From Phlebopus portentosus (taxonomy: Eukaryota; Basidiomycota; Agaricomycetes; Boletales; Boletinellaceae), in assembly GCA_037892935.1 (NCBI GenBank), contig JAYXKI010000016.1, forward strand, positions 992,001-1,056,000: DNA of 64,000 bases. Reading direction: 5' to 3'. Shown here one piece after another: positions 12,600 to 23,911 of the stretch (its first letter is position 1; every line of letters begins with the position of its first letter). The position numbers and the translations under genes were made by a program. The notes beneath the pieces were generated by a model. The model had not been told where the DNA came from. It worked only from the letters and a program-made list of their open reading frames with translations, and searched no databases.

Positions 12600-13586
12600 T
12601 TAGGCAGCTCTGGCCACCAATCGTACCTTCTTCGGCACAGTGGCACCATACAACTCCTTCACAAAGTCCATGAAATACGTGAATGGGAGAGGAGGAACGG
12701 GTAGAGGCTTTGGAAGTGAGAATACAGATTTGGATGTCACAGAAGCATCGCTGGCAACTTCCATACCGGACTTCAGCGATGCTGTCGGAGATGACGCGAA
12801 AAGAGCGCGTTTTTCGTCGAAACCGGCGTCAGACGAGGAAGGTTCTGATGATTGTAAGGGACCGCCTGGAAAGAGAGGTGATGTGTAAGGAGGCGGTGAG
12901 CGCGTGAGGAGGTGCACAGTCGCGTCTTCGACGGAAAGCAGTGAAGAGAAGAAGGCGAGAAGAGGTAGGTGTGATGCATCAGCGTGTTTGGGAGCTGGCG
13001 TTTCCTGGTTCAATGAAGGCGCGGAACCATTCCCACTGTCTGCGGATGAGATGAAGCTCTCTTTACGTGCACGAAGCTGCAAGCGCCCATCAGAGAACAC
13101 GAAATGGCTGGGGAACGGTCGTCTGCCCAGCGGAATTTGCTGTTGATGATGTTGCCGTTGCCTCAGAGGTGAAGGCGGCACTGGTGTACCTCCTCCATTC
13201 GCATCCTCGTTTTCCATCGCATCGTCCGACATCTCCCACACTTCGACAAGCGGTGAACGCAAGCTCGTGTCCACGCTCACACTGCGCCCGGAATTCGAGA
13301 ACGTCCACTGAGAGAAACCACTCGCGTCACTTATCCGCCTTCCTCTAGATATGTCGTTCGTGTTCGTCGCGCTCGGACTGGTGGTGGGAAAGCTCGCGTC
13401 TGTGGGGATCGATAACGGACTGGGTGGTTCAATGTCGACGTCCGTTCTACTGCTTGTCCGGCTCGGGAAAATGAAAATTGATTGCTCAAGGTCGCCAGCT
13501 AGTTCCTCATCAGCCGAGACTCTCTGAGGAACGTGTGAGACTGAGTGACTGCGGACGCGACGTGGCGAGTAATACGAGTGCGCCAT
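12600..13586 (-). CDS. Uncharacterised Ser/Pro-rich protein
   Basis: A single-exon gene of 328 residues starting MAHSYYSPRR. The N-terminal two thirds is a disordered Ser/Thr/Pro-rich region with a QHHQQQ run. The C-terminal part is more ordered, with a hydrophobic LLAFFSSLLSVEDATVHLLT segment (about residues 210-230) and a conserved-looking end, PFTYFMDFVKELYGATVPKK. No domain is recognised. The ATG at 13586 is chosen because the upstream GTG is not a start codon in nuclear genes. The long, stop-free, stable frame supports a real gene, and similar proteins with a short conserved C-terminal domain occur in mushrooms. Function unknown. Confidence 0.7.
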   Translation of the reverse strand: MAHSYYSPRRVRSHSVSHVPQRVSADEELAGDLEQSIFIFPSRTSSRTDVDIEPPSPLSIPTDASFPTTSPSATNTNDISRGRRISDASGFSQWTFSNSGRSVSVDTSLRSPLVEVWEMSDDAMENEDANGGGTPVPPSPLRQRQHHQQQIPLGRRPFPSHFVFSDGRLQLRARKESFISSADSGNGSAPSLNQETPAPKHADASHLPLLAFFSSLLSVEDATVHLLTRSPPPYTSPLFPGGPLQSSEPSSSDAGFDEKRALFASSPTASLKSGMEVASDASVTSKSVFSLPKPLPVPPLPFTYFMDFVKELYGATVPKKVRLVARAA

Positions 13587-14896
13587 CACAGTACGCGGTG
13601 AAGGTCGATAGAAAGCAAAGTAACTATTTACTGATGGTGTTCTGTCTTTGGTTTGTTCGTGAAGAATCGTCTCTAGGATTCTATGGGTTTATGAAGGATG
13701 AAGAGGATCGTACGCGGTGAGGATCGGGATAAGCAATCCGTCTATGGCCTGTACGGGATCTAAGGTGGAGACATCCGCGGCTGAAGGCGCGTCGACTCGG
13801 ATGAAAAAAAAAACACACACAATGCCATCAAAGGAACTATCCTCAATGCATCTCTCGACTTCCATTTACGTACATACAGTGAATACATAAGGTTAGGGTT
13901 AGGACTTCAAAGGAACCAAAAAAAGAGCCCACTCAGCCCGAGGGCCGTAGTGGAACAGGAAAATATTCAGACGGTGCATACGGCGTAAGCCGCATACAAA
14001 CCACAGGCCCCCTCTGAGGACAAGATCGCCGTGCTATGGAACAGTCCCATGGCCCACACTCCCAATACATGAAGGGGAGTGCACCATCAAGGTAAGTATG
14101 CAGAACAAAAAAGCGAGGGGAGAGATTTATATAGTCCGGAGGAGAGTCGGAGTTCGAAAAGTTAGATCATGTGACTTGATTGAAGGTGGTCCGTGCGTCG
14201 GAGTCCGATTTGTGCAAAGTTCAAAGCATTCATTCCGCTCTGATGAACTTGATACAAATTTGTTCTGCATCTACTTCACCCATTATTCGTGATTATTCTC
14301 CAATTCTTGTATCATTTAGAATGGAATCCATCTGGCGCCCGACACGGAACTTGATACAAGTGAAACTCGTCTTCTTGATTCGTTTCGCTCCATCTTACTA
14401 CTGGCTTAGTTCTTCGTCGCTTTGAGAACTCGTTAAATTTGGCTCCTGGACCTGGAGAAGCTCCGCTCACGAATGATGAACCAAGTTTGGATTTCTGCTG
14501 CTGAAATACCACTTTCGTCTTGAACAAGACAATAATGATCACCTGGATTCTTTGTTTCTGCATTTCGGAAATCATCTCGAGACCGATCTTTTCGAGGAGT
14601 GAAGTCATCATCTTTTTCACATATCGATTGACAGACTCATCTACATCAACGTTACTCTTTGATATCCATCCTTCAATCGTTCGTGATTAGGTTCCTCCAT
14701 TTTTTTCGTTTGATTCTGATGTGCGACTTTTACTTCAACAATGATACGTCTCGCGTCTTGATGTCGGTGGAAGTAGAAATGATACTTTTATCCTTGCAAT
14801 CTATTCTCAGGTTGCACAGAACGCGATATATAAACTGATGTTGTCATAGCTTTACTGCATCTTCGTCTAGCAACCATCCTCCGTCATCGACTCACA
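13587..14896. other. Intergenic stretch
   Basis: About 1.3 kb with no supported gene. It contains two telomere-type TTAGGG units (around 13891-13903), which is too few for a telomere tract, and a 102-codon minus-strand open frame (14312-14620) without a recognisable domain. Confidence 0.45.
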
Positions 14897-15441
14897 ATGC
14901 CTGCGCCTGCGCTCTACATCTCCAGTTCTACATCCGACTCAACTACAAACCTGCTATTCGAACAACGTGGCGAAAAGGACTACGCTGCAGCCTTCGGTGT
15001 CCTAGCAGATACGTACGGGTTTAGCATTCCTAACGGAGCGAGCCGCGCCCCTCCACCTTCCCCAGTCGATGCAACATACTCCCCCCAGACACCTTCTTCA
15101 TCGCCATGCCGCCCATCACCGACAACAGACTCCCCACCATCTCTGCGCAATAGATTCTTCGCAGTCCTTCGAAAGGGTACGCAGTCCGTAGCTTCACAGA
15201 CTCCCAGTCTACGACGATGGCGGCGCTCAGCGCCGAATCTGCGATCACTCGTACCGTCGATTCGAAAACCCGGAATCGACGGTGACAAGGTCCGAAAAGC
15301 GCGAGAGTACGAGGCCGCATTCATTTCTCTACAGGCCGAGTATGATTACGTTATCGGTGCCTCACGTACGTGTGCTTGCTCTCTTGTTCCCCCCAGACCC
15401 ATGATATCTGATTGCTAGTTCTATCGGATAGTGCCTGCTAA
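14897..15441 (+). CDS. Small uncharacterised Agaricomycete protein
   Basis: Two exons (14897-15365 and 15419-15441) give 163 residues. The intron (GTACGT...TTGCTAG) removes an otherwise unlike tail and leaves the end GASLLSDSAC. Two copies of a short motif are visible: KDYAAAFGVLADTYGF near the N-terminus and REYEAAFISLQAEYDYVIG near the C-terminus. They are separated by a Ser/Pro-rich and Arg-rich linker. The repeated (D/E)Y.AAF..L...Y pattern is one I associate with short uncharacterised mushroom proteins. Function unknown. The upstream 5' region has a TATATAAA-like box near 14826-14835. Confidence 0.65.
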
Positions 15442-16022
15442 CCATCGTTATTAAACACACAACCTTCCTCTTTCCGGATAAAGTACGTTTCGATCAGGAA
15501 CTATCCTCTTTTTCTACATAGTGGATTCGTGGTGCTTACTGTAGTATCTGCCTTAAATCATGTAATTTTTTCTCGCGTGTTTGTGTATGCTCATGCATGT
15601 AATAATGGTCAGGATTTCTCGCCGCTTTGTCATATATATAACTGAGTCCCATCCCTTCGACATGCAGACTCAATGTAAACTGCAACTCTGCATATCCAGC
15701 TCACGTCTGATGTTATCAACCGTACGACTAGCAGTCTTGATTGACGACCAACATTTCTTTCCAGGTTACGCAGGCCTTGCTTCCGATAATATTGGAATCA
15801 CGATAAATTCTTGAGGTTTAATGCCAGGAATCTCGGCACGAGAAGTATCAGCCAATTAAACTGCTTTCAAAGAGTTGGATTTGATCCCTCACCGCTATGA
15901 GAAATCGAGATACACTCCTACTGCTACAGTATCAGTCCGTAATATAAGACACGATGCATGCAAGCAAACCGCATAACAGATCTAATATCGATAGAATGCG
16001 TAAACCAACGAGCATACATGCA
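15442..16022. other. Intergenic stretch between convergent genes
   Basis: About 580 bases between the stop of the small plus-strand gene and the stop of RIO1. No gene is seen; it should contain both 3' ends. Confidence 0.5.
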
Positions 16023-18187
16023 TTATGAATGTCGAGTAGCTTTGACTTTCTTCTTCTTCTCGGCCTTCTTCATCTTGTGTTTCCGCCGCTCACGAGCTTC
16101 CTCTTTGACGGCTTTTTTTCTCTCTTTTTTCGAGTCTCGGTCTTCGTGGCGATGACCGCGAGGTTTACGGTCGCCAGACCGTTGAGCGGAGTCAGCTTGA
16201 CCGGAATCTGAGTCTGAGTCGTCTTCATCCTCGGTTTCGCTGCTGTCTTCGTCTCGCTCGGCCTTGAGGTCCTCGTCCACTTCCTTGCCGTTGGGTACGG
16301 TTCCTGTGGCAGGCTGGTCGTCAAATGAGATGTTCTTGACCCCGTCCTCCATGAATCGTACGGACTTGCGCACTTCCTCTCCACAGCCTATGGATTCGGG
16401 CTGAGTTACAGCTGATGGTTGCACAATTCCGATAGTATCAGCGTAGATGAGCTTGTTGCCTTCTCCATTGGCCACAATGTCAACATCCCTCTCCGGGTCG
16501 AAAACATCGTTCAGCCGTCTCGGAATGAAGGAATGCATGAAGACTGCATCCTCGTGGGCATGTGCTTCTACGTCGTCTCCTTGTTCGCCATCGGCCATCT
16601 CAGTATTTGACGTCTCGGCTTCTGAGATCCAGCGCGAAAGGACTTTTCTCTCCTTCTGAATCACTGCTTCATGGTTTTCTGGGTTTTCTATTGGTATGTC
16701 GATCTCGGATGAAAGCGCCGCTCGATCCTGGGTAACGAACTCAAACGCCCTACGTAACCCAAGTGTACCAACACCGCGCCGTGAGAAATAGTCTTCGACG
16801 TTACTGATATCTTTGCGTAGAAAATCGAACGCGTGTGGATGGTCATGCTCAACAGACTGCGAGACATCGATGATATAAAGAGAGTTTGCATGATAAAGAA
16901 TATTGTATTCCGATAGATCTGCATGCACCAGTCGACAGTCGTGAAAGAGGCGTCGAACGATCAGAACAAGATCCTCGTAGAGTCTGCGGTACTCTGACTC
17001 AGGAATTTCGGCATCTTTTAGTCGAGGAGAAGCCCTAGTGCAAGCAATGGTAAGAAGTTGGTTACTGTCGGTACGAGTAACTTACCAGCCTTCCTCGTCA
17101 CCAAGAAATTCCATGACAAGGACATTCTCTCGAACTTCAATCGGAGCTGGACATGGAATCCCTGCAGTCGCTAATCGTCTTAGGTTTCTCATCTCTTTCT
17201 CTGCCCACATCCGAACCATCTTCCGCGGATTATGCCGGGAATAGCCTCGTTGAAAGCGCCGTTCTCCAGAAACATATCGATCACGATCCTTGAAGATGAG
17301 AATTGATGTCTTGTATATCTTCATAGCTAAATGTCTGCCCTCTGGGGAAATTGCATGGTAGACATTGGCCTAAGATGATGTAGTTGAGAATACCCAAGCT
17401 ATGGAAAACACGCATTACACACCTCTTTTCCCGTGCTTACGCACCCGTTAATTTCTTGCACTAATCCGCGACCAATCATTTTGTATAGAATTATGCGCGT
17501 GCGCGGGTCCAACACCTGCTCATTCGTAGCGCGATCTGCCTTGTCCTTCATATTCGCGTGAGCACTTGGTCCCTTTCGATTAATGCTTGCACCCATTCCC
17601 ATCCTATACGGTTCGTCGATATGCTTCAGGCGTGAGGCGTACTTGGATAGTGCGGCAAGTTGATCGGACGTTCGTTTATCTTGATGATGAAGTGAAACCG
17701 GGGCGGGTACTGCAGCGGTCTTTCGGGGACGGTTGACGGCCGGAAGCACAGCGACACTGGAAGCGCTTCTTGAAGTCGCCTGTTGTGTTCCCTCCGCGGT
17801 CCCTGACCGCACCGCGACATGCTGTCGCAAACGGTTGAATTGCTTCGTGAAGTCTGGTGCCCTCACATAAAATAAGCATAGCATATATGTTAGAGGTATC
17901 TCAGACATACCTCGTTCGGTCGCGTCCCAATCTTCATCTTCGACTCGATTGTCATCAAAGTCCTCCTCCCTCAGTTCATCATCGCCGCTGTCACCCTCTC
18001 CCTCAAGGTCGTCAGCATCTGACCATTCAAGCCAGTTGGTATCATCAATGTAGCACGCATCCCCTCTTCCAACGGCATCGGAGGTATTGGAGTTCTCGCT
18101 TGGTCTTTCCATTATGTTATTTTGGCTTTGCACATCATCAGCAGCATCGTCGAATTGACCGTCTTCATGATATTTGGGAGCTACCAT
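16023..18187 (-). CDS. RIO1: RIO1-type atypical protein kinase
   Basis: A multi-exon gene encoding RIO1, which acts in cytoplasmic maturation of the 40S ribosomal subunit. An acidic N-terminal region ([18 protein letters not shown]) precedes VSTGKEANVYHA, the nucleotide-binding loop, and MKIYKTSIL with the ATP-contacting lysine. [23 protein letters not shown] sequence (here [19 protein letters not shown]) and EMRNLRRL follow. The catalytic loop is [12 protein letters not shown] and the metal-binding loop is [13 protein letters not shown]. The C-terminal tail is acidic then Lys/Arg-rich ([15 protein letters not shown]), typical of the family. Frames are continuous across all introns, so the gene looks intact. 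The ATG at 18187 ([10 protein letters not shown]) is the first in frame. The name is secure from the RIO1-specific motifs. Confidence 0.93.
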
Positions 18188-18359
18188 GTCGTATCACCTG
18201 TATCGCATATTTCTCCTTGGGCCGCAGCGATTGAAGTTGGTCCAGAAAGCACCTGAAGTACGGGGGAAAGACCTATCCTAAGTATCGTATGCCAAAAATT
18301 CCATGATTAGACCTCGTGAGAAATACATACCTTCTATATCGATCGACAACTAGGACGTA

Positions 18360-18393
18360 ACATCAGCTGCTTCTTGAAAGAAGCAGCTGATGT
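18360..18393. repeat. Near-perfect palindrome with two-base loop
   Basis: Arms 18360-18375 and 18378-18393 are perfectly complementary, separated by GA. It lies about 170 bases upstream of the RIO1 start, at the edge of the transposon-disturbed block, and could be the terminal hairpin of an inserted element or simply a regulatory palindrome. Confidence 0.8.
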
Positions 18394-18559
18394 ATTTCTT
18401 TTATCATTATTGGGCCCGGCTCTTCTAGGTTCAGAATGACTCGATAAAGGGAAATCTGAAGTATTATGGTGACTGATCGGCACCAGATAAAATGATTGCC
18501 TCAGCTGTCCTAGCCTAGCACAACCCTCGACCTTTCATCATCAAAGGTGCACCACTTGA

Positions 18560-19063
18560 TGCGCTTGAAGAGAAGGAAAAGATGAAGGGAGCTGCCATAT
18601 TAAGAATGCGCTTGCACGACACCGGTAAGTCCTCAACCAGCTACTGCACATTGCTTTTACTAAACTCATCTTTTCAGGAGGGTCTTCCAAATATTCAAGG
18701 ATGACTTCAACAGTGATCTAGATCGTTTTACCTCCTTCTTCAAGGGGTATAATATGCAGCGCACCAGTCGTGGAGGATATCATTCCAAGCAAGATGATGG
18801 ACTTCTCTCTCTCAATGAGGTTGCCATATGAATAGGCTTTGGTTCCTCAAGATCAGTGGGATGGGACTTGGGAAGGAAAGAATCGCTTTGAAATCATGGA
18901 GGCTATCTGGAAGGATCTAATTAAAAAGGAGAGAGAGGATGAAAAGTATTTGGAAGATGGGATTTTTTCAGAGAAGAAGTGGAAACAGGCATTCCCAAGG
19001 GACCACGAATACAACTTACAAGACGCTTGCTTGGATCCAACTGCCCTTTACTATTTATAGTGA
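18560..19063 (+). pseudogene. Transposon-like coding remnant
   Basis: Spliced-looking plus-strand pieces read LDALEEKEKMKGAAILRMRL, then across a GTAAGT...TTTTCAG intron to VFQIFKDDFNSDLDRFTSFF. After an in-frame stop (TGA at about 18830), a second open segment (18839-19060) reads DQWDGTWEGKNRFEIMEAIW and continues with Lys/Glu-rich sequence. No family is recognised with certainty. The base and codon use differ from neighbouring host genes and resemble the recombinase remnant that faces it tail to tail. I infer a decayed mobile-element gene, but a broken host gene cannot be excluded. Confidence 0.35.
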
Positions 19064-19668
19064 GGAACAATGGTCCTGAAGGATCTGTACAGTGCTTGTA
19101 AACACCAACAATACGCAGAAGGGCTCTGACAGGACAGATAACTGGCTCAGCATCATTTGCATACAAGCGCATCCGCTGACAGCCACCTGACTGCATGTTC
19201 TTTCTAGTGTTGAGTGTCACAGTAAAATGACCCGATGAGAATATACTGGTAAATAGATTTTAGTAAGTGATAGCACAGGCAGATGCAGATACATCTCCCT
19301 GCTTTGCTAGCCTTCTTTGAAGGCCTTGCATAAAGCGTGCAACCATAAGAGACCGAGTAGGAAGTCCATGACTTGAAAAAAAAAAGATTAGCGCTTATAC
19401 AAAATAAAATATAATTGGAGGATCTCCTTGATTTTTTCCTGCAACCCCAGCCCATCCAAAGCCCAAGCATCCTCCTCCTCCTCAATAAGTGCCAGACCTT
19501 CCTGTAGTAGCCAGAAGTCAGCTTAGAACTTCAGTGCCAAGTTTAGCTCACCTGAACAGCCTGGACAGAGTCAGAAGCACCGGGTGCTTCTGCCATGATG
19601 CTCTTGATGAAGCTAGAAGCATCACAGCTGGGAAGGACAGACAGAGCCTCTGAGACGGAAGTAGCCAT
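18921..19668 (-). pseudogene. Tyrosine-recombinase (Crypton-like) element remnant
   Basis: The minus strand starts ATGGCTACTTCCGTC at 19668 (MATSVSEALSVLPSCDASSF) and, across a GTGAGC...TACAG intron, reads EGLALIEEEEDAWALDGLGL. Downstream pieces read RSLMVARFMQGLQRRLAKQG, then LYANDAEPVICPVRALLRIV and GPLFLTINSKGQLDPSKRL. The CPVRAL...GPLF..(I/V)N pattern is that of tyrosine-recombinase proteins of Crypton-type elements. The catalytic Arg...His-x-x-Arg...Tyr region could not be found, and the spacing between conserved blocks is too short, so internal parts are lost. Assignment rests on motif recognition only. Confidence 0.5.
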
Positions 19669-19977
19669 AGAAGAAATATAGAATTGATTGTGTCCAAGAA
19701 GTTATTGATGAGAAGTTGTTGATAAGAAGCAACAAGAGACGCGACACAATGTCAGACAGGGCCATGTCGTACACAGCTCTTGACATGTCACACAAGGTCA
19801 AAATTTTCGCAATTAACACTTACCACAGGCCAACAAAAAAAACACAATATATATATCTAATACATGGCTTTCTATCTATGAACTACTGCATTCCACATAC
19901 CATTATTAGCTTCTTCTTGCGTAGACAGGTACCAACGAAATGCAATTCCACCATCTAAACCACCATTGCCGTGACTG

Positions 19978-22900
19978 TCACACGACCGGACTGGCGAGAT
20001 GTTCCTTTTCATCGGTCAGGTCCTTGACTTGCTTTCGCAGCTCAGCGACAGTCTCGTTCAGCTTGGATATTTGTTGATTCAGTTGCCCAAGTCGATTGCG
20101 AGATTCTTGCCCTTGAGACGTGTATCTCGTTCGGAAGTCGGCAAGTGTAGCCTGTGTGTCCTCGAACTGTAAGGTCAATTGGTCAGAGAAGCGTCAGTTT
20201 CGAAAGTGTGCCAGACATACAAGTTTAGTCTGAGCATCCTTCTCGGCAGTGTAAGCCGCCTTCTCTTCCTCGGCCTTACGGAGATCGATCTGTAAGTCTT
20301 CGATCTCGTCCTTGAGAGCTTGGACGTCATTCGGGTCAATACGATCGTACTAGTCGTTGTCAATAAGCCTTCAAGTATAAATACTATAAATACGGATCAG
20401 TTAACTTGCCTTCGTAAGAAGCTGAGCATTCCGTTCCTTCCATTGACGGCTCTCGTCTTCAAGCCGTTGAATCTGAGCATTCTTGGCATCAAGCTCAGCA
20501 CGGAGCGTCTTCGCTTCTTCTTTAAGCGGATTCAGTTCTGATTGGAGGTGATTGAGTGTCGTCTCAAGCTGGCGTGCTTTGCGAGCTTGCGCTTCACTCT
20601 CTGCGCGAAGCGTAGCATTGCTTTCACGGAGAATGTTGAGTTGGTTAATCCTGTCCAACAGTTCGGCATGCTCAGCAGAATTACTGACAGCCTCTGCTGC
20701 ATCTTCACGCTCCTTTTGAAAGAGTTAGAATGCATTGTAAGGATAAGCAGAACGGTGCGGACGAACATTTGACAGTGCCGTCCTTGTTTCCTCAAGAGCC
20801 TGGCTGAGATGGTCGATCTGTGCCTTTTGTCGTGCATTCTCCTGCTTGGAGAGCTCTAGTTGAAGGTCAACGATTTCCTTCTCCTTGCGCAGATAGGCTA
20901 CCACGGAACGCAGCTCCACCACACGGCCATCCACATCATCACCGTCACCCGACTCTGGTACGGTCATGTTTGAATCCGCAGCTTGACGTATACGAGAGGC
21001 CTGTGAACTGACAGACTCCAGGTGCTGGTGAAGCAGGCTATTTTGTGCCGCAAGGTCTTTGCAACTATATTCTTGCTTAGGGGGGATGTGTGAGGAAGTG
21101 AGCAGAACAGCTATGCTTACCGAGCTGTGAGATCTGCAATCTCCTTGTTAAGAACTTCTCGCTGCTGGTTCCAACTAGCTTCCGATGCAGTCAAGTTCGC
21201 CTGAGCAGTCTCGGCTTGAACCGTCTTCTCGCGTAACGAAGCCCGTGCCTCGCTGAGCTCCTTCTTGAAAGCGTCCACGACCTTGATCGACTCGGCATGA
21301 GCGACGATTTCGCGAGAATATTTATCTTCAGCGGCCTTTATACAGCAGGTAAGTTCACTGATGCTCTTGACATCATAATAGACCCACCTTGGCACGCTCC
21401 ATCTGCTCTCGTATCTCATTCTCGCGAGATGTTTGATCAGTGCGCGAGGTCATCTCAGCGTTAGTAATATCAACAATCGTGTCCTCCAGCATCTTCTTGT
21501 CCTGAGTGTATGTCTCGCGCTCCTTTTCGAGCGTTTGCTGGAGCTCGCCGTTCTTCGTGTTAAGCCGAGTGATCTCATCCTGCAGAGATGATATTTTCTC
21601 CTCAAGTGCCTTCCGTTCAGCCTAGATATGATGAAGATCAGTATATGATGCAGAGGACGAATAAACTCCTGTACCTCGACTTTAGCGATCTGAGCTTCGG
21701 TGGATGCCTTATACTCGTCATGCGTGGCAGACAGTGATTGCAGAGCAGCTTCACTGGCCTGGCTGATTTCCTGGAATTGCTGCACATGACTGCGGACAGC
21801 GGCAAGATCAACTTCGGCAGCCTTCAATGCGGCCCTACGTGGTATCAAGAAAGTCAATAACCAACTAATACAAAAATGCGGTCAAACTTACCGGAGTTCG
21901 GCGACTTCAACCTTGAGTTCTTGCTCCGAGCTGTCTCCGCCCGCCTGCGGACGTGAAGCGTCACCAGTCGTGACAGCGACCGAGGAAGTACGTCGCTCGT
22001 AAACGGCAATCTTCTCTTCATTCATCTGCACCTGCTTGACAAGCTCATCCACTCGTTCTTGTAGGTGTTTCCGACTTGTATCAGCCTCCACAAGAGATTC
22101 GGGCCTTTGACAAGTTCTCCACCTGCCATAATATTCAATAACGTAGGAGACATTTTCAGAAGCATCTAACTTACGGAGCGATCAACCTTAGTTCGCAGTT
22201 CCTGAACTTCGATATCCTTCTGCAATGAAATTTGTCGGACTGTGTCGCGCTCGCGGGATAGCTGAGTTCGAAGATCCTGACTAAAGCATCAAAAATTGAA
22301 TGTTATTACGCTAAAGTAAACTTGATATGGGGAACACTTACGCTTGGCCCTCCAGATTATGGATTTGAGACTCGAATCTTCGCCTATCGCTGCCGTTCGC
22401 CTTGTCAATGTCATTGTGCATTTTCTGCACGTTGGCAATCAAGTCCGCCATACGAGACCGCTCCAGAGACAGAATCTTGTTCTCATCGATTAGTCGAGTC
22501 TGCACATTCTACATCTCGAGTTAATATGAATCACAAGACGAGTAAATTAACGGCTACGCACCTCCCAGATCTTTTTTTTCTGCACGAAGATTGGAGCATT
22601 CGTTCCGCAATCGCTCGATCTGAGTATTAGCAGAGGCTAATTCCTCGGCAGCATGGTTGCATGCGATATCCAGACGTGTGTATTGATCGTGCAATTGTTG
22701 GTTCCGTTTCTGCAGATTTTGAGCTTCTCGCTCGTGCATGATGTACTACTGTTCCTGAGCCATGCGATGTCGCTCTAGCCCAAATCGTGAGCTTGACCCG
22801 TTGAGGACACAAAGAGAATAAACTCACCATTGAGGAATTCAATCCTCGCGTTAGCCTTTGCGAGTGCCGCACCCAGTTGGCTGGATTCACGCTGGTATTG

Positions 22901-23560
22901 GAGAACTTCTTCGCGAAGCTTGATAGTACCAACGCCCATTTCTTTTCGGTATGCCTCGAAGTTAGCTCGGAACGGAATTCCTCGGGCTCCTTCTGTAATT
23001 CAGTTGGCTCGCGAACACGTACGTTCACCTGCGGAGACGATGAGCCCGCTTGTTGAGTAGAAGTAGCAGCTGGAAGTGCTCCGCCCCGTTCATAACGAGA
23101 AAATCATAGTCTTCAGCGTGTCTCTCTCCTTGATATAAGCCCGAATCGTCGCCTGGTGGCCGGCTTGGGTACTCTCAAGTTGAGCTTCGGACGGCGTGGT
23201 TGCCTCGTCCGCCTCACGAATAGCTTCGTTCGGCTCGTTCTCCGTTCGCGCCTTGTACTCCTGCTCGGCTTTTTTCACTCTTGCCAAAACCTCCCGGATG
23301 AAACTAGCCTTGTCCGTCTGCCGTGGCTCTGGGATCGGCTTATAGAGGACGAGGTTATTCGTAGTGACGCCTTCCACGCTCGATGCTGGTTGAATAACCT
23401 GCATATCTTCATCCGAAGGCAGCGTCGCGTCCAGTAATCGAACCAGTTGAGGAGACGTTTGATTTGCAGGCCAAGATCATCAAGCTGCCATTTCTGTAGA
23501 GCATCCTTTTCCTTCGTAAGGCTTTGCTTTGAAATGACTCTCGTCGTCGAAATGATGCAC
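19978..23560 (-). pseudogene. MLP1: TPR/MLP1 nuclear-basket coiled-coil segment lacking both ends
   Basis: About a dozen minus-strand exons encode a long coiled coil matching the middle of TPR/MLP1, the filament of the nuclear-pore basket. Diagnostic stretches in order are TTNNLVLYKPIPE (near 23350), YRKEMGVGTIKLREE, QLGAALAKANARIEFLNG, VVAYLRKEKEIVDLQLEL (near 20890), QLNILRESNATLRAESEA (near 20640) and YDRIDPNDVQALKDEIEDLQ (near 20340). In the family these lie between roughly residue 550 and 1500 of about 1,900. Homology stops near 23545 (LTKEKDALQKWQLDDLGLQ) on the 5' side, with no start, and at ASPVV-stop (19978) on the 3' side. Transposon-like sequence borders both ends. At least three one-base gaps (about 22970, 23100, 23445) break the frame. 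A partial duplicate or transposon-broken gene is most likely. Confidence 0.75.
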
Positions 23561-23646
23561 ACGTATGAGCCTGTCTTCCCTGCCCGATGCGTAGCACTTC
23601 CCTGAAGGGTGCACGTTCGATGTTGAGTGTGAACATGGAGGTAGGG

Positions 23647-23680
23647 AGCGACGGGCGACGGGCGACGAGCGACGAGCGAA
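23647..23680. repeat. Short GC-rich tandem repeat
   Basis: About four copies of an 8-base unit of the type GCGACGGG/GCGACGAG lie just outside the 5' limit of TPR homology. Confidence 0.7.
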
Positions 23681-23744
23681 TGGCGGAGGCTGAAGGCAAG
23701 CACTTAGATAAGAAAGAAGGAGGGGAAAGGGGAGCACGGGACTT

Positions 23745-23890
23745 GGCCTTAGCCGGTCTCTCGACATTCACCAAGTGCTTAGATTTTTGTCGAGAGACCG
23801 GCTAAGGCCCAATCCGCGGATTGCCCAGCCATTAGCCGGTCTCTCGACAATAGCTAAGTGCTCAGATTTTTGTCGAGAGACCGGCTAATG
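23745..23890. repeat. Two tandem perfect hairpins with a central palindrome
   Basis: Hairpin 1 has perfect 22-base arms at 23745-23766 and 23788-23809 around a 21-base loop. Hairpin 2 has perfect 20-base arms at 23830-23849 and 23871-23890, extendable outward with one mismatch, around another 21-base loop. The arms of the two share TTAGCCGGTCTCTCGACA, and the loops share AAGTGCT(T/C)AGATTTT. Between them (23810-23823) is the perfect 14-base palindrome CAATCCGCGGATTG. The structure resembles a foldback or miniature element that duplicated, or a pair of small-RNA precursors. Confidence 0.85.
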
Positions 23891-23911
23891 GGTGGGAATT
23901 TGGAAGACAAC

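Noticed and set aside
13888..13904. Telomere-type TTAGGG units
   Set aside because: Only two units inside ordinary intergenic DNA; far too short for a telomere or clear internal telomeric tract.
14312..14620. 102-codon minus-strand open frame
   Set aside because: Lys/Gln-rich with no known motif and no conserved splice partners.
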